64,000 bases of DNA from an uncultured Gammaproteobacteria bacterium (GCA_937967995.1 CALBTB010000010.1:62001-126000); one strand, 5' to 3'; positions 26,760 to 34,652 are shown, counted from the first letter of the stretch. The notes: generated from the letters alone by a model not told the origin. Numbers and translations are program-made.

Positions 26760-27053
26760 ATGGATTTACCAGAACGTGACGGTGACGGCTATTTGGTGGA
26801 CATGAGCGCCTGGACACCTGAGATTGCCCGTGCCATGGCCGAAGTCGACGAGGTCGATATCGATGACACCAAATGGGAGCACATTCTCAAGGCGCGCGAA
26901 TACTACGATGAATTTGGGGTCGTGCCGCCGATTCGCAAATTTGCCAAGTACGTCGGTGAGGACCAGAAAGAGATGTTCAAGATGTGGATGACCGGCCCGA
27001 TGAAGCCCATCACCAAATACGGTGGTTTACCCAAACCTACCGGCTGTGTCTGA
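26760..27053 (+). CDS. DsrC/TusE-family sulfur-relay protein with a single C-terminal cysteine
   Basis: The 97-residue protein carries the family C-terminus GLPKPTGCV with the penultimate cysteine (C96, CysA) and the DGYLVDMSAWTPEIARAMAE and REYYDEFG blocks. The second cysteine of true DsrC, 11 residues upstream, is T85 here, and the insertion typical of DsrC of dissimilatory sulfur metabolism is missing, so it behaves like TusE or a 'DsrC-like' relay protein. TusE hands sulfur from TusBCD to MnmA for tRNA thiolation. No tusBCD or dsr gene is adjacent. AAGGAG precedes the ATG and a strong terminator follows. Confidence 0.9.
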   Translation: MDLPERDGDGYLVDMSAWTPEIARAMAEVDEVDIDDTKWEHILKAREYYDEFGVVPPIRKFAKYVGEDQKEMFKMWMTGPMKPITKYGGLPKPTGCV

Positions 27054-27080
27054 TGACAGCTAACGTGTCAGCCATATGCG

Positions 27081-27106
27081 AACGGCCGCTGTAGCGGCCG
27101 TTTTTG
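27081..27106 (+). terminator. Intrinsic terminator of the DsrC/TusE-like gene
   Basis: AACGGCCGCT (27081-27090) and AGCGGCCGTT (27093-27102) form a GC-rich stem followed by a T tract, 28 bases after the stop codon. Confidence 0.9.
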
Positions 27107-27198
27107 ATTAAACGGGTTGAGTGCTGGTGGCCTGATAACCACCATCTTGATAACATGGTGTCATAACAATTAATTGAGTGAGCCAGGGTAATCACATC

Positions 27199-28464
27199 AT
27201 GAAGCAAGCCATATGCAATCTGTTGGGTGTGACAGGATTGTTACTGGCAATACCGGTTATTGCTGATACCTCTGCAACAAACATCTCCCAGCAGCAGATT
27301 GAAGAATGTCGTGCGAATCGTAGTGTGCCGAATTACGCAAAAATTCGTACTCTGATCGATGACAGGCAGTATGCCGCTGCGCTGGCCGGCATGGATGTGC
27401 CGAACGAATCGACACCGGATGAATTACGTTACCTGTATGGCAAGACGCTTTACTTGCAATCGATGCGTAAAGTCGAACAACGCCGAACTGACAAACCGGA
27501 TTCGGCTCTGCTGGCATCAGCAACAAAACATATTGAAGCGGCGGCTAAAGCGGGTTACGCCGAAGCGATCTTTGCTCAGGCCATCTGGCTAACACCGCCA
27601 CAGGATCAAAATGCACGATTAGCATTGCTCAGGCAGGCGGCAAACAAACACTATGTGCCGGCCATGCTGACTCTCGCCAGAGAATTATTTATTACATCGC
27701 AAACATTTGAACAACGCGTTGATGCACAGTCGTTAGTACAGAAAGCCGCCGTGCTTGATACGGCAGCAAAAATCGAACTGGCGCGATATTATCTGCACGA
27801 GGATCAGCAACTGAATAACACAACAGGCTATGATCGTGATATTGATAAAGCCATATCTTTGCTGGTAGAAGCAACACGCGATTGTGAAGCGCGCGCCGCC
27901 TATCTGCTGTATGAGCTGGCGCATCACAAGCATAAACCGAATTCACTGGATACCGAATCGGCCATTAGCTGGCTGACGGTTTCGTCGCAACTGGGTTATG
28001 CAAAAGCTCAGGGTGAACTGGCGGAGCATTATTACAAGATCGAACCCAATACTGACAGGGCTTTAAAATGGGGTAAACAGGCGGCTGACGCGGGAGACAT
28101 TACCGGCCTGATCGTATTGGGCAATATTTATTACACGGGTACCGGTGTTGGCAGGGATCATGGCACGGCACTGAAATTTTTTGAAAAAGCGCTGCAACTG
28201 GATAATGATAATCGCTACGTGCAGGATCAGCTTGGCATGATGTATTACAAGGGTGAAGGTGTCGAAGCCAATTTTCGTCGCGCGGCTGATCTGTGCAAGC
28301 TGGCCGCGAATAAAGGTCAGCCCGGTTGTCAGTACTATCTTGGTCTGATGTATGTCAATGGTGAAGGGGTCACACAGGATATTGATCGTGGTATCGACTG
28401 GATGAAAAAGTCAGCGGCACAGGATTTTATCACTGCCAAGAACTGGTTACGGGAAAACTGGTAA
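27199..28464 (+). CDS. Secreted Sel1-repeat protein
   Basis: From ATG 27199 the product has 421 residues with a clear signal peptide (KQAICNLLGVTGLLLAIPVIADTSA). An upstream in-frame GTG at 27178 would place hydrophilic residues in front of it. The mature part is alpha-helical, with Sel1/TPR-like repeats most evident in the C-terminal half (GLIVLGNIYYTGTGVGRDHG, DQLGMMYYKGEGVEANFRRA, YYLGLMYVNGEGVTQDIDRG). Such proteins act as interaction scaffolds, here presumably in the periplasm. The broken GIY-YIG gene follows at once. Confidence 0.85.
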   Translation: MKQAICNLLGVTGLLLAIPVIADTSATNISQQQIEECRANRSVPNYAKIRTLIDDRQYAAALAGMDVPNESTPDELRYLYGKTLYLQSMRKVEQRRTDKPDSALLASATKHIEAAAKAGYAEAIFAQAIWLTPPQDQNARLALLRQAANKHYVPAMLTLARELFITSQTFEQRVDAQSLVQKAAVLDTAAKIELARYYLHEDQQLNNTTGYDRDIDKAISLLVEATRDCEARAAYLLYELAHHKHKPNSLDTESAISWLTVSSQLGYAKAQGELAEHYYKIEPNTDRALKWGKQAADAGDITGLIVLGNIYYTGTGVGRDHGTALKFFEKALQLDNDNRYVQDQLGMMYYKGEGVEANFRRAADLCKLAANKGQPGCQYYLGLMYVNGEGVTQDIDRGIDWMKKSAAQDFITAKNWLRENW

Positions 28465-28466
28465 GC

Positions 28467-28724
28467 ATGAGTGGCTGGTTTGTCTACCTGGTACGTTGTG
28501 GCGACAATAGTCTGTACACCGGTATCACGACCGACCTCTAACGACGTATTCATGAACATAATCATTGCGACAAATCGGCTGCCAGTTATACACGCTCACG
28601 CCGTCCGGTGCAGCTGGTTTACTGGGAAGAATGCAAAAGCCGGGCGGATGCCCTGTCACGCGAAGCGAGTGTGAAGAAATTACGCAAGCCCGACAAGGAA
28701 CGGCTGATCAGGTCACATGTCTGA
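28467..28724 (+). pseudogene. GIY-YIG nuclease-domain gene interrupted by an in-frame TAA
   Basis: Reading from ATG 28467 gives the family start SGWFVYLVRCGDNSLYTGI, then TTDL, then TAA at 28539-28541, and in the same frame RRIHEHNHCDKSAASYTRSR and the normal C-terminus up to TGA at 28722. Homologues read TTDLERR at this place, so one G-to-T change of a GAA codon explains the stop. The rest is intact: the YTG block, the arginine and the HEHN segment are all there, and total length (85 codons) is normal. Function would be YhbQ/UPF0213-like. It is either a fresh nonsense mutation or a sequence error. Confidence 0.88.
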
Positions 28725-29091
28725 ACGGGTACTTTTTTCCATCATCGAATCGGCCAGTCATCCCAAGTTCGAAAAATTATATAAACGTCTTGGTTATGAT
28801 GAACGGGTTTACACATCCGAACGCAAGGTAATCCAGGCGTTAAAACAGACACCGCCCGATGCGGTTGTTGCGGATTTTCTGTATGGCTATGGTAATAATT
28901 ACGCCGGCGTCAACATCAGTAACCTGGACGTGCTTTTATATAGTCTGCAGAAATATTCGCCGCAATGTCGTTTCATCGCCCTGTATGAAAAATCCGAGCG
29001 CGACTATATTCAGCAGTTCCAGGCACTGTTTCCGCATGTCCACTGCCTGCAATTGCCGGTCAGTGAAGAGGATGTAGCGGCTTTCCTGTGA
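28717..29091 (+). CDS. Hypothetical protein, 124 aa, possible receiver-like fold
   Basis: The gene begins within the last eight bases of the GIY-YIG reading frame. The soluble product alternates hydrophobic strands and helices (VLFSIIESA, DAVVADFLYG, CRFIALYEKSE, VHCLQLPVSEEDV), a pattern like a response-regulator receiver or other flavodoxin-like fold, with D53 of VVADF at roughly the phospho-acceptor place. No DNA-binding or enzymatic domain is present. This is a fold guess only; I do not recognise the family. Confidence 0.7.
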   Translation: MSERVLFSIIESASHPKFEKLYKRLGYDERVYTSERKVIQALKQTPPDAVVADFLYGYGNNYAGVNISNLDVLLYSLQKYSPQCRFIALYEKSERDYIQQFQALFPHVHCLQLPVSEEDVAAFL

Positions 29092-29209
29092 CTATACCAG
29101 TCAGTGCAATAAAGAATTTGCAAAAGTTTAAATTCTTCACAGACGGATTCCGATATACTGCTGCCAGCCAACAGGAACAGCGCTGACGCGCAAATTACAG
29201 GGACATACC

Positions 29210-29413
29210 ATGCCTGCCAACACGACCATCTATTTTGATGTTATCAAGCAGATTCATGAACAGATCAATCGAATTACCTATGCTAACGGCCTGAGTGAAC
29301 AGGACCGCCTGAGCCAGTTGAACCGGCTCGAGAATGACCTGTCGCAGAAATTTCTCTGGGCACGTCGTAGTATCAGTAGCCGGTCAGAAACGCCGGAAAT
29401 GGCAATCGACTGA
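29210..29413 (+). CDS. Hypothetical small helical protein, 67 aa
   Basis: ATG 29210 follows AGGGAC six bases upstream. The product is predicted helical and charged (QIHEQINRITYANGL, DRLSQLNRLENDL), suggesting a coiled coil. It abuts, stop to stop, the convergent DUF2288 gene. An AT-rich inverted repeat (AAGAATTT...AAATTCTT, 29112-29137) lies upstream. No family recognised. Confidence 0.6.
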   Translation: MPANTTIYFDVIKQIHEQINRITYANGLSEQDRLSQLNRLENDLSQKFLWARRSISSRSETPEMAID

Positions 29414-29719
29414 TCAAGCTTTGATTTCCTGAACCAGCACCCACGGGGCGACGACCACGGCCCAGAACAGTGGCTGTGTTTCCTGCCAGCGTCGGGCGTG
29501 ATCATCTGTTGCCCTGATTAGCCTTCCATCGTCAATCAATCTTGAAATAGAATCAGCGCTGTCCTGAGCGACAGACTGGGCTATCTCAATGAGGTCAAGT
29601 TCTGCACTCACTTCAATAACGACACCACGGGCGAAATGCCGTTGCAGCTCGGGCCAGGTGATTTTTCCAGTTTCCAGGTTGAGTTTTTGATCGAGTGGAA
29701 GGGTGTCTTCATCTGTCAT
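29414..29719 (-). CDS. DUF2288-family protein
   Basis: The product has 101 residues from ATG 29719 (a start at 29749 would add ten residues). It matches the DUF2288 pattern: KLNLETGKITWPELQRHFA, then VIEVSAELDLIEIA and the closing WAVVVAPWVLVQEIKA. The family is small, soluble and uncharacterised. No good ribosome-binding site is visible for either start. Convergent with the 67-aa gene. Confidence 0.82.
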   Translation of the reverse strand: MTDEDTLPLDQKLNLETGKITWPELQRHFARGVVIEVSAELDLIEIAQSVAQDSADSISRLIDDGRLIRATDDHARRWQETQPLFWAVVVAPWVLVQEIKA

Positions 29720-29888
29720 TTTATTATTATAAATCATATCTGGCATCATGATTGCAGGATTAGTTTAAAACGAGTGCAAAGTTAGCTAAATAACTACAGT
29801 ATATGCTGGTGATGCCGGCGTGCCGATTGCAAAAAGCACATAAAAATATGCACATTGCATCATCCCGATGCCTGACGAGGAGAGAACC

Positions 29889-30827
29889 ATGAAAAGACTT
29901 TTTCTGTTTAGTTCGCTGGTTTTATTGTTTGTTAGCGGCCAGGTCAGTGCCGCCATCCTGCCCGAACCAAAAAAAATATCTCAACATGTGTATGCCTGGT
30001 TTGGTCCTTATGAAGGCCCAAATGAAAAGAACAGGGGTTTTCGCATGAACCTGGGATTTGTAGTGGGCAAAGATGCCGTTGCTGTGTTTGATAGCGGTTT
30101 TTATTCGGCGATGGCAGAAGAAATGGTCAGCCATATTCGCGCGATCACGCCGTTACCCATCAAGTATGTCATCAATACCAACTCGCAACCGGATCGTATG
30201 ATGGGTAATGATGTGTTCAGGAAACTGGGCGCGGAGATTATCACTTCCGCACCGGAAGCGCAGCGCATGGACGCAAACGGTAACAACTACGCCATGATGC
30301 TGGAGATGACCATGAAGTTTAAGCAAAGCGATATTCGACTGCCGGCCAGGCCAACTCGCATTATTTCCAAACCGGAAGTCATCGACCTGGGTGGCGGCGT
30401 GACGCTTGATATTCATCTGCATAAAGCGGCACATACACCTTTGCCTTTGATTGTCCACGTGCCGTCGGACAAACTGGTGTATGCCGGTGATGTACTTTAC
30501 AACGGCCGTTTACTGGCAATTGTGCCGGGCGGAAATATTCGGGAATGGATGGAGACATTTAATTATCTCAAACGCTTTGGCGACGTGACATTTTTTCCCG
30601 GTCATGGCCGGCCAGGCAAGTTGAAGGATTTTCAGGTCTCGACCTACGAATACCTGCAGATGCTCGACAGTCATATGACCAGAATGCTCGAAGAAGGGGT
30701 GGATATGCAGGATGCCATTAACCGGCTGGACCAGTCGAAATTCTCACACCTGGCGAACTATAAAGACCTTGCCGGGCGTAATGCCAACCGGGCCTACCAG
30801 GAGGCGGAACGCGCAGCATTTGAATAA
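29889..30827 (+). CDS. Secreted metallo-beta-lactamase-fold protein with degenerate metal site
   Basis: From ATG 29889 (AGGAGAG just upstream) it has 312 residues with a signal peptide (KRLFLFSSLVLLFVSGQVSAA). The fold matches exported MBL proteins of the SoxH/quinoprotein-relay type: AVAVFDSGF, YVINTNSQPDRMMGNDVF, a later AHT, LVYAGDVL and FFPGHGRPG. The first metal motif, normally N-T-H-x-H-x-D-H, reads NTNSQPDR (96-103), so three histidines are lost while the Asp, the later His of AHT, the AGD Asp and the final PGHG His remain. It is probably a pseudoenzyme or a protein with altered metal use. Confidence 0.85.
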   Translation: MKRLFLFSSLVLLFVSGQVSAAILPEPKKISQHVYAWFGPYEGPNEKNRGFRMNLGFVVGKDAVAVFDSGFYSAMAEEMVSHIRAITPLPIKYVINTNSQPDRMMGNDVFRKLGAEIITSAPEAQRMDANGNNYAMMLEMTMKFKQSDIRLPARPTRIISKPEVIDLGGGVTLDIHLHKAAHTPLPLIVHVPSDKLVYAGDVLYNGRLLAIVPGGNIREWMETFNYLKRFGDVTFFPGHGRPGKLKDFQVSTYEYLQMLDSHMTRMLEEGVDMQDAINRLDQSKFSHLANYKDLAGRNANRAYQEAERAAFE

Positions 30828-30962
30828 ATAACGCGGAAAATTAACAAGTTACAGGATTCGAGAACACTGAAACTATAGTGACAGTGGGGACTAAGGCTTT
30901 TCTGATTTCAGCCGCTAATGATCACAACATCCCGGTTTGATTTGTACTCGCAGGTAAGTTGT

Positions 30963-31406
30963 ATGTTCGGTCCCAAGAAGTCATCACCCTTTCAGCAAAC
31001 ACTGGACAATTTCATTCGCTTCACTTCATCGATTGGTGAGCAGACGGATTTTTCCGGTTCATTCAATGGTGGAGAAAATATTGTTGTGCGTGGCACCGTG
31101 CGTGGTGACAGTCATGTACAGGGAATCGTGGTGATCACCGACACCGGTCGCTGGATTGGCAGCCTGTCAGCTGACGTGGTCATTATTGCCGGTAAGTTTC
31201 ATGGTGATGTTACGGCCCGTGAAAAAATCGAAGTACAGAGCACGGCCCAGGTGCAGGGCAACCTGCATAGCCCTTCACTGGCAATCGAGTACGGCGCCGT
31301 GCATGTCGGTCATGTACTGATGGCGGAAGTGGAATCCGCTGCACCTGTTAAGCCAGATCGCACTGAAACCGCCCAGGTACAATCCATCAAACTCGCTCAC
31401 CCCTGA
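30963..31406 (+). CDS. Bactofilin-family cytoskeletal protein
   Basis: From ATG 30963 (AGGT seven bases upstream; an in-frame ATG at 30918 is less likely) the product has 147 residues. The central beta-helix repeats follow the DUF583 pattern: SIGEQTDFSGSFNGGENIVV, RGTVRGDSHVQGIVVI, GSLSADVVIIAGKFHGDVTA and QVQGNLHSPSLAIEYGAVHVG. Bactofilins polymerise without nucleotide and scaffold cell-wall or polar proteins. The short hydrophilic N- and C-terminal tails are normal for the family. It is monocistronic or lies at the head of a loose run with the rhodanese. Confidence 0.92.
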   Translation: MFGPKKSSPFQQTLDNFIRFTSSIGEQTDFSGSFNGGENIVVRGTVRGDSHVQGIVVITDTGRWIGSLSADVVIIAGKFHGDVTAREKIEVQSTAQVQGNLHSPSLAIEYGAVHVGHVLMAEVESAAPVKPDRTETAQVQSIKLAHP

Positions 31407-31468
31407 TCCATTCAGGCCTTATCTGGTCTAGACTAGAGATCCGATGATGACAGACGGATCGTGTTGCC

Positions 31469-31888
31469 ATGCCGAAGGTTGAAACTGTTGTACCAAAACA
31501 GGCCTGGGAGTTAATTCAGAAAGAGCCCTGTAGTTTATTTATTGATGTGCGTTCGCACATGGAATATCTTTTTATCGGGCACCCGGTCGGTGCCATCCAT
31601 ATTCCCTGGATCGATGAGCCTGACTGGAAGGTGAATCCCCACTTCATCCGTGAGGTGCGTCAGTTATTGCTCGGCGGTATCAGCGTCGAAAGTGGCGAAA
31701 ATGTCCCGGTGTTTCTGATCTGCCGCAGTGGCAAACGTTCCCATGAGGCGGGAAATTGCCTGATTGAAGATGGTTTTACGCGTGTCTATAACATTGCGGA
31801 TGGATTTGAAGGCGAGCTGGATGATCATCATCATCGCAGTACACGCGGTGGCTGGCGTTATGAGGGGTTGCCGTGGGAACAGTGCTGA
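31469..31888 (+). CDS. Single-domain rhodanese-like protein
   Basis: The 139-residue cytoplasmic protein has the rhodanese landmarks FIDVRSHMEY (24-33), GAIHIPW and the active-site loop LICRSGKRS with C85, so it should carry a persulfide. The loop sequence CRSGKRS is one used for thiosulfate or polysulfide. A long insertion (GGISVESGENVP) precedes the loop and the C-terminus is His/Asp-rich (DDHHHRS), which may bind metal. The DUF1223 gene starts about 20 bases later. Confidence 0.92.
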   Translation: MPKVETVVPKQAWELIQKEPCSLFIDVRSHMEYLFIGHPVGAIHIPWIDEPDWKVNPHFIREVRQLLLGGISVESGENVPVFLICRSGKRSHEAGNCLIEDGFTRVYNIADGFEGELDDHHHRSTRGGWRYEGLPWEQC

Positions 31889-31909
31889 GATTTGGTTGTC
31901 ACATTCAAT

Positions 31910-32641
31910 ATGATGAAACAACGATTCACACTATTCGCCGCCATGTTGTTGCTGGTGGCACCATCGTATGCCGATCAATTCGATAGTGGTATTCAAAAGA
32001 CTGTTCTGATCGAACTGTTCACGTCGCAGGGCTGTAATAGCTGCCCGCCTGCCGAATCTTACCTGAACAGTTTCGTTTCACACCAACAGCTCTGGAAAAC
32101 GTATATCCCGGTTGCATTTCATGTCGACTACTGGGACTACCTGGGCTGGAAAGATCGATTCGCTGATCCGGTGCATCGCACCAAACAGGAAGTATACGCC
32201 CGTTTCAACCGGCAAAATACGATTTATACCCCGGGATTTTATGTCAATGGCCAGCCCTGGCGGCGCGGATTGTTTAAACGTGATCCGGCCGTAACTCAGC
32301 AAAAACCCGGTAACCTGTCACTGGTTCGAAAAGATAATCTTGTCACAGCGCAGTTTCAACCGGCCAACAAGAAAGTTCAGCCAGCCACCCTGCATGTCGT
32401 TGTACTGGGAATGAATCTGAAAACCGATATACGCGCCGGCGAAAATGCCGGACGTAATTCGCAGCATGACTTTGTCGTACTTGAATATCATCAGTTGGCA
32501 AGTAATAACTATCAATGGCAGTTAGCGTTGCCGGAAATGGCCAATAAGGAAACTGACCGGCTCGCACTGGCTGCCTGGGTGACCGGGGCAGGGGATCCCC
32601 GGCCGCTACAGGCAGTGGGTGGATATTTAACACAGCATTAG
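31910..32641 (+). CDS. Secreted DUF1223 thioredoxin-like protein
   Basis: The 243-residue product (ATG 31910; an in-frame TTG at 31892 gives a worse signal peptide) has the signal MKQRFTLFAAMLLLVAPSYA. The family motif VLIELFTSQGCNSCPPAE contains C42 and C45, followed by FHVDYWDYLGWKDRF. DUF1223 proteins adopt a thioredoxin fold in the periplasm; whether they are reductases is unsettled. The end overlaps the convergent DCC gene by four bases. Confidence 0.88.
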   Translation: MMKQRFTLFAAMLLLVAPSYADQFDSGIQKTVLIELFTSQGCNSCPPAESYLNSFVSHQQLWKTYIPVAFHVDYWDYLGWKDRFADPVHRTKQEVYARFNRQNTIYTPGFYVNGQPWRRGLFKRDPAVTQQKPGNLSLVRKDNLVTAQFQPANKKVQPATLHVVVLGMNLKTDIRAGENAGRNSQHDFVVLEYHQLASNNYQWQLALPEMANKETDRLALAAWVTGAGDPRPLQAVGGYLTQH

Positions 32642-33078
32642 CCGCCTTTAGGATTAACCGGACAATACTCAGTCGGAGCATGTTGCTGTAGCTGTGCAAG
32701 AACGTGCTGGTTTTCCAGTTTAAACAGTTTCGACAGGCGAAACCGGTGTCGCGACAGGTATTCATAGGCATTTCTTACCAATGGCCTGAATATCGGAGAA
32801 GACAGCTTTTCAGACCACAAATGGTATTCATGCAACGCGTACAGACACATGATAAATGCCTTGTCAGCATAATAAACGTCACCCCGATTACTGATGACTG
32901 TCAGCTCTACATGACGATTCGCATCAAGCTGTGGAAAACGTGTCGCAACCAGCGGTGAATCATAAGGAATAAAATCTAACGCTATACGTTGTGCCTGGTG
33001 TTCCAGCCAGTTCCGGCAACGTTGACAGAATGCACAGTGCGCATCATAAAGAACGGTAAATGATTGGTGACCGGACAT
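32638..33078 (-). CDS. DCC-family thiol-disulfide oxidoreductase-like protein (DUF393)
   Basis: From ATG 33078, preceded by AGGAGG, the protein has 146 residues. It starts with the DCC signature VLYDAHCAFCQRCRNWL (C15, C18) and keeps the DFIPYDSPLVATRFPQLD block of the family. A longer open frame upstream reads through the next gene and is not used. It is the last gene of the minus-strand operon 33977-32638, which has a GbsR-type operator at its head. Confidence 0.9.
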   Translation of the reverse strand: MSGHQSFTVLYDAHCAFCQRCRNWLEHQAQRIALDFIPYDSPLVATRFPQLDANRHVELTVISNRGDVYYADKAFIMCLYALHEYHLWSEKLSSPIFRPLVRNAYEYLSRHRFRLSKLFKLENQHVLAQLQQHAPTEYCPVNPKGG

Positions 33079-33100
33079 GATGACCTCCTGTGAGTTGTGA

Positions 33101-33478
33101 TCAGACCAGTGTTTCATCAGGTTGTACAGGCGGCGGTTGCAGCATGCCGCGACGGCGCATGCGGGAGATGACGAATACGTTGAAGAAATGCATGCCACCC
33201 AGCACCAGTAATACCAGTCCTACCTTGGTGCTTAAAAATTCAATCGACTCCTGAATGCTGGCCGGCTTGTTGCCATATTTTAGCGCCAGGGTGACATAAC
33301 CAATGTTAATCAGGTAAAAACCGACTACCAGCATGTGGTTGACTGAATCGGCAAGCTGTTCTTTACCGTTAAAACTGTCAATCAGAAATATGCGTCCGTT
33401 TTTGTGCAAAGTGCGCGCGACCCAGATTGTCATCAGGATACTGATTAACAGATACAGCACATATGTGGCTTCAATCAT
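33101..33478 (-). CDS. Hypothetical membrane protein, 125 aa
   Basis: ATG 33478 follows GGAGG; a GTG at 33490 overlaps that site and is rejected. The product has three membrane helices (VLYLLISILMTIWVARTL, HMLVVGFYLINIGYVTLAL, VGLVLLVLGGMHFFNVFVI) and a basic tail (SRMRRRGM) with a Pro-rich end. It is the middle gene of the putative operator-controlled operon, 22 bases before the DCC gene and 19 bases after the 159-aa gene. I do not recognise a named family. Confidence 0.8.
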   Translation of the reverse strand: MIEATYVLYLLISILMTIWVARTLHKNGRIFLIDSFNGKEQLADSVNHMLVVGFYLINIGYVTLALKYGNKPASIQESIEFLSTKVGLVLLVLGGMHFFNVFVISRMRRRGMLQPPPVQPDETLV

Positions 33479-33497
33479 GTGGACCTCCACGTAACGT

Positions 33498-33977
33498 TTA
33501 AGTGTGTTGAAAAAATCTGATCCTGATGTGATAACTCATCAGAATCAGGGCGATGTAGCCATAGGCGACCGGAAAGACCATCAGGCTGATACGTGCAACG
33601 TCCTTTGCACTTGACCAGAACCGAACTGAATTCGTATGTCCCGTGTATTCCACCAGCACATACATAAACAGCCCGGTAAATTGCAGGACATAAAACACCA
33701 CGGGTGTGAGCAGTAAAAACACATAGGTTTGATTTCGTGTGAACCGCCCACTGGCGTACCAGGCCAGCGGGTAGAACGCCAGGTAAGGTATTCCGCCGAA
33801 TAACAACGAGGCCATCAGGATGATTCCGGTCCAGACCAGCCAGCCTGGGAACAACTGTTCCGGGTCGATACCGAGTCCCTGCAGTAGCCAGGTCAGGCCA
33901 AATAACAGGGCCGGGATCAGCAGCGGGAAAACCAGACCGATGCGTGTATAACGTCGAAGAATGTCGTGTTTAGTCAT
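33498..33977 (-). CDS. Hypothetical four-helix membrane protein, 159 aa, first gene of operator-controlled operon
   Basis: The 159-residue protein has four clear membrane helices (FPLLIPALLFGLTWLL, LVWTGIILMASLLFGGIPYLAFYPLAW, YVFLLLTPVVFYVLQFTGLFMYVLV, ISLMVFPVAYGYIALILM). GGAAATC lies before the ATG. A 20-base palindrome sits 13 bases upstream of the start and matches the one in front of the regulator gene 34048-34578. No named family. Confidence 0.78.
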   Translation of the reverse strand: MTKHDILRRYTRIGLVFPLLIPALLFGLTWLLQGLGIDPEQLFPGWLVWTGIILMASLLFGGIPYLAFYPLAWYASGRFTRNQTYVFLLLTPVVFYVLQFTGLFMYVLVEYTGHTNSVRFWSSAKDVARISLMVFPVAYGYIALILMSYHIRIRFFQHT

Positions 33978-33990
33978 AATGATTTCCGTT

Positions 33991-34010
33991 ATTTCTGTAA
34001 TAACAGAAAT
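33991..34010. promoter_or_regulatory. Operator-like palindrome upstream of the membrane/DCC operon
   Basis: ATTTCTGTAATAACAGAAAT is a 20-base site with perfect 8-bp arms and a 4-base centre. The same 20-base layout occurs upstream of the neighbouring GbsR-type regulator gene (34608-34627), giving a shared pattern ATTTCWGTAWWWACWGAAAT. Confidence 0.7.
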
Positions 34011-34047
34011 TATGAGTTAAAAGAATGTAATAGATTGGTTGCATGAC

Positions 34048-34578
34048 TTAGGCCTTTTTGCCGATGAAATTGGTGACTTTTGAGCCGAGCTTGAACAGCT
34101 TGATCAACGTTGGGCGGGGAATATGACGCATCTGCTCGTACCAGGAAGAAAAGGTTTCCATGAAATCCAGCATGTCCTGCACACGCTTTTTGATTGCTTC
34201 CGGGGTGGCTTTATCTGCTTCACCTTCCAGCACACAGCTACGCAGCATGGACAGGGTCGGGTCAATTTCACGCCGCTTGCGTTCTTCCATGATGACACTG
34301 AACATCTCCCACAGGTCCTCCAGTGACTCGAAGTGGTCTCGGCGGTCGCCCATCACATGGACGATCTTTACCAGCCCCCAGCTTTGCAACTCCCTCAGGC
34401 TGGTACTGACGTTGGAACGGGCGACTTCTAGTGTTTCAGCGATTTCCTCGGCATGCAGTGGCTCGTGGGATAAATACAGCAGGGCATGAATCTGGGCGAC
34501 AGTGCGGTTGACGCCCCAACGTGTACCCATTTCCCCCCAGTGGAGAATATATTTCTGCATGATTGGCGTGAGTTTCAT
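34048..34578 (-). CDS. GbsR/MarR-family transcriptional regulator
   Basis: From ATG 34578 (GGAGTT upstream; a GTG at 34605 lies in the operator and is less likely) it has 176 residues. The winged helix is visible as VNRTVAQIHALLYLSHEPLHAEEIAETL followed by the recognition helix VARSNVSTSLRELQSWGLV and the wing VHVMGDRRDHFES. This is the layout of the GbsR subfamily of MarR regulators, and the C-terminal helices should form the dimer interface. The 38-bp palindrome at its own promoter and the matching site at the next operon point to autorepression and control of that operon. The ligand is unknown. Confidence 0.9.
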   Translation of the reverse strand: MKLTPIMQKYILHWGEMGTRWGVNRTVAQIHALLYLSHEPLHAEEIAETLEVARSNVSTSLRELQSWGLVKIVHVMGDRRDHFESLEDLWEMFSVIMEERKRREIDPTLSMLRSCVLEGEADKATPEAIKKRVQDMLDFMETFSSWYEQMRHIPRPTLIKLFKLGSKVTNFIGKKA

Positions 34579-34598
34579 TATTGTTATAACTCCATCGG

Positions 34599-34636
34599 TA
34601 TTCACTAATTTCAGTATATACTGAAATTAGTGAATA
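34599..34636. promoter_or_regulatory. 38-bp perfect palindrome, operator of the GbsR-type regulator
   Basis: The sequence is self-complementary over 38 bases, centred between 34617 and 34618, with half-site TATTCACTAATTTCAGTAT. The core ATTTCAGTATATACTGAAAT (34608-34627) matches the site at 33991-34010. It overlaps the likely -10 box of the regulator gene. Confidence 0.85.
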
Positions 34637-34652
34637 AGTCAGGAAATGTCAA
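34624..34652 (-). promoter_or_regulatory. Probable promoter of the GbsR-type regulator
   Basis: On the minus strand a perfect TTGACA (34652-34647) is followed after 17 bases by TAATTT (34629-34624), a weak -10. The -10 lies within the right arm of the 38-bp palindrome, so the bound regulator would block polymerase. Confidence 0.55.

Noticed and set aside
28539..28541. Recoding of TAA as an amino acid (suggested by two in-frame TAA codons)
   Set aside because: Many intact genes in the window (for example metH, typA and the MORN-C13 gene) end at TAA, so TAA is a normal stop; mutation or sequence error is simpler.
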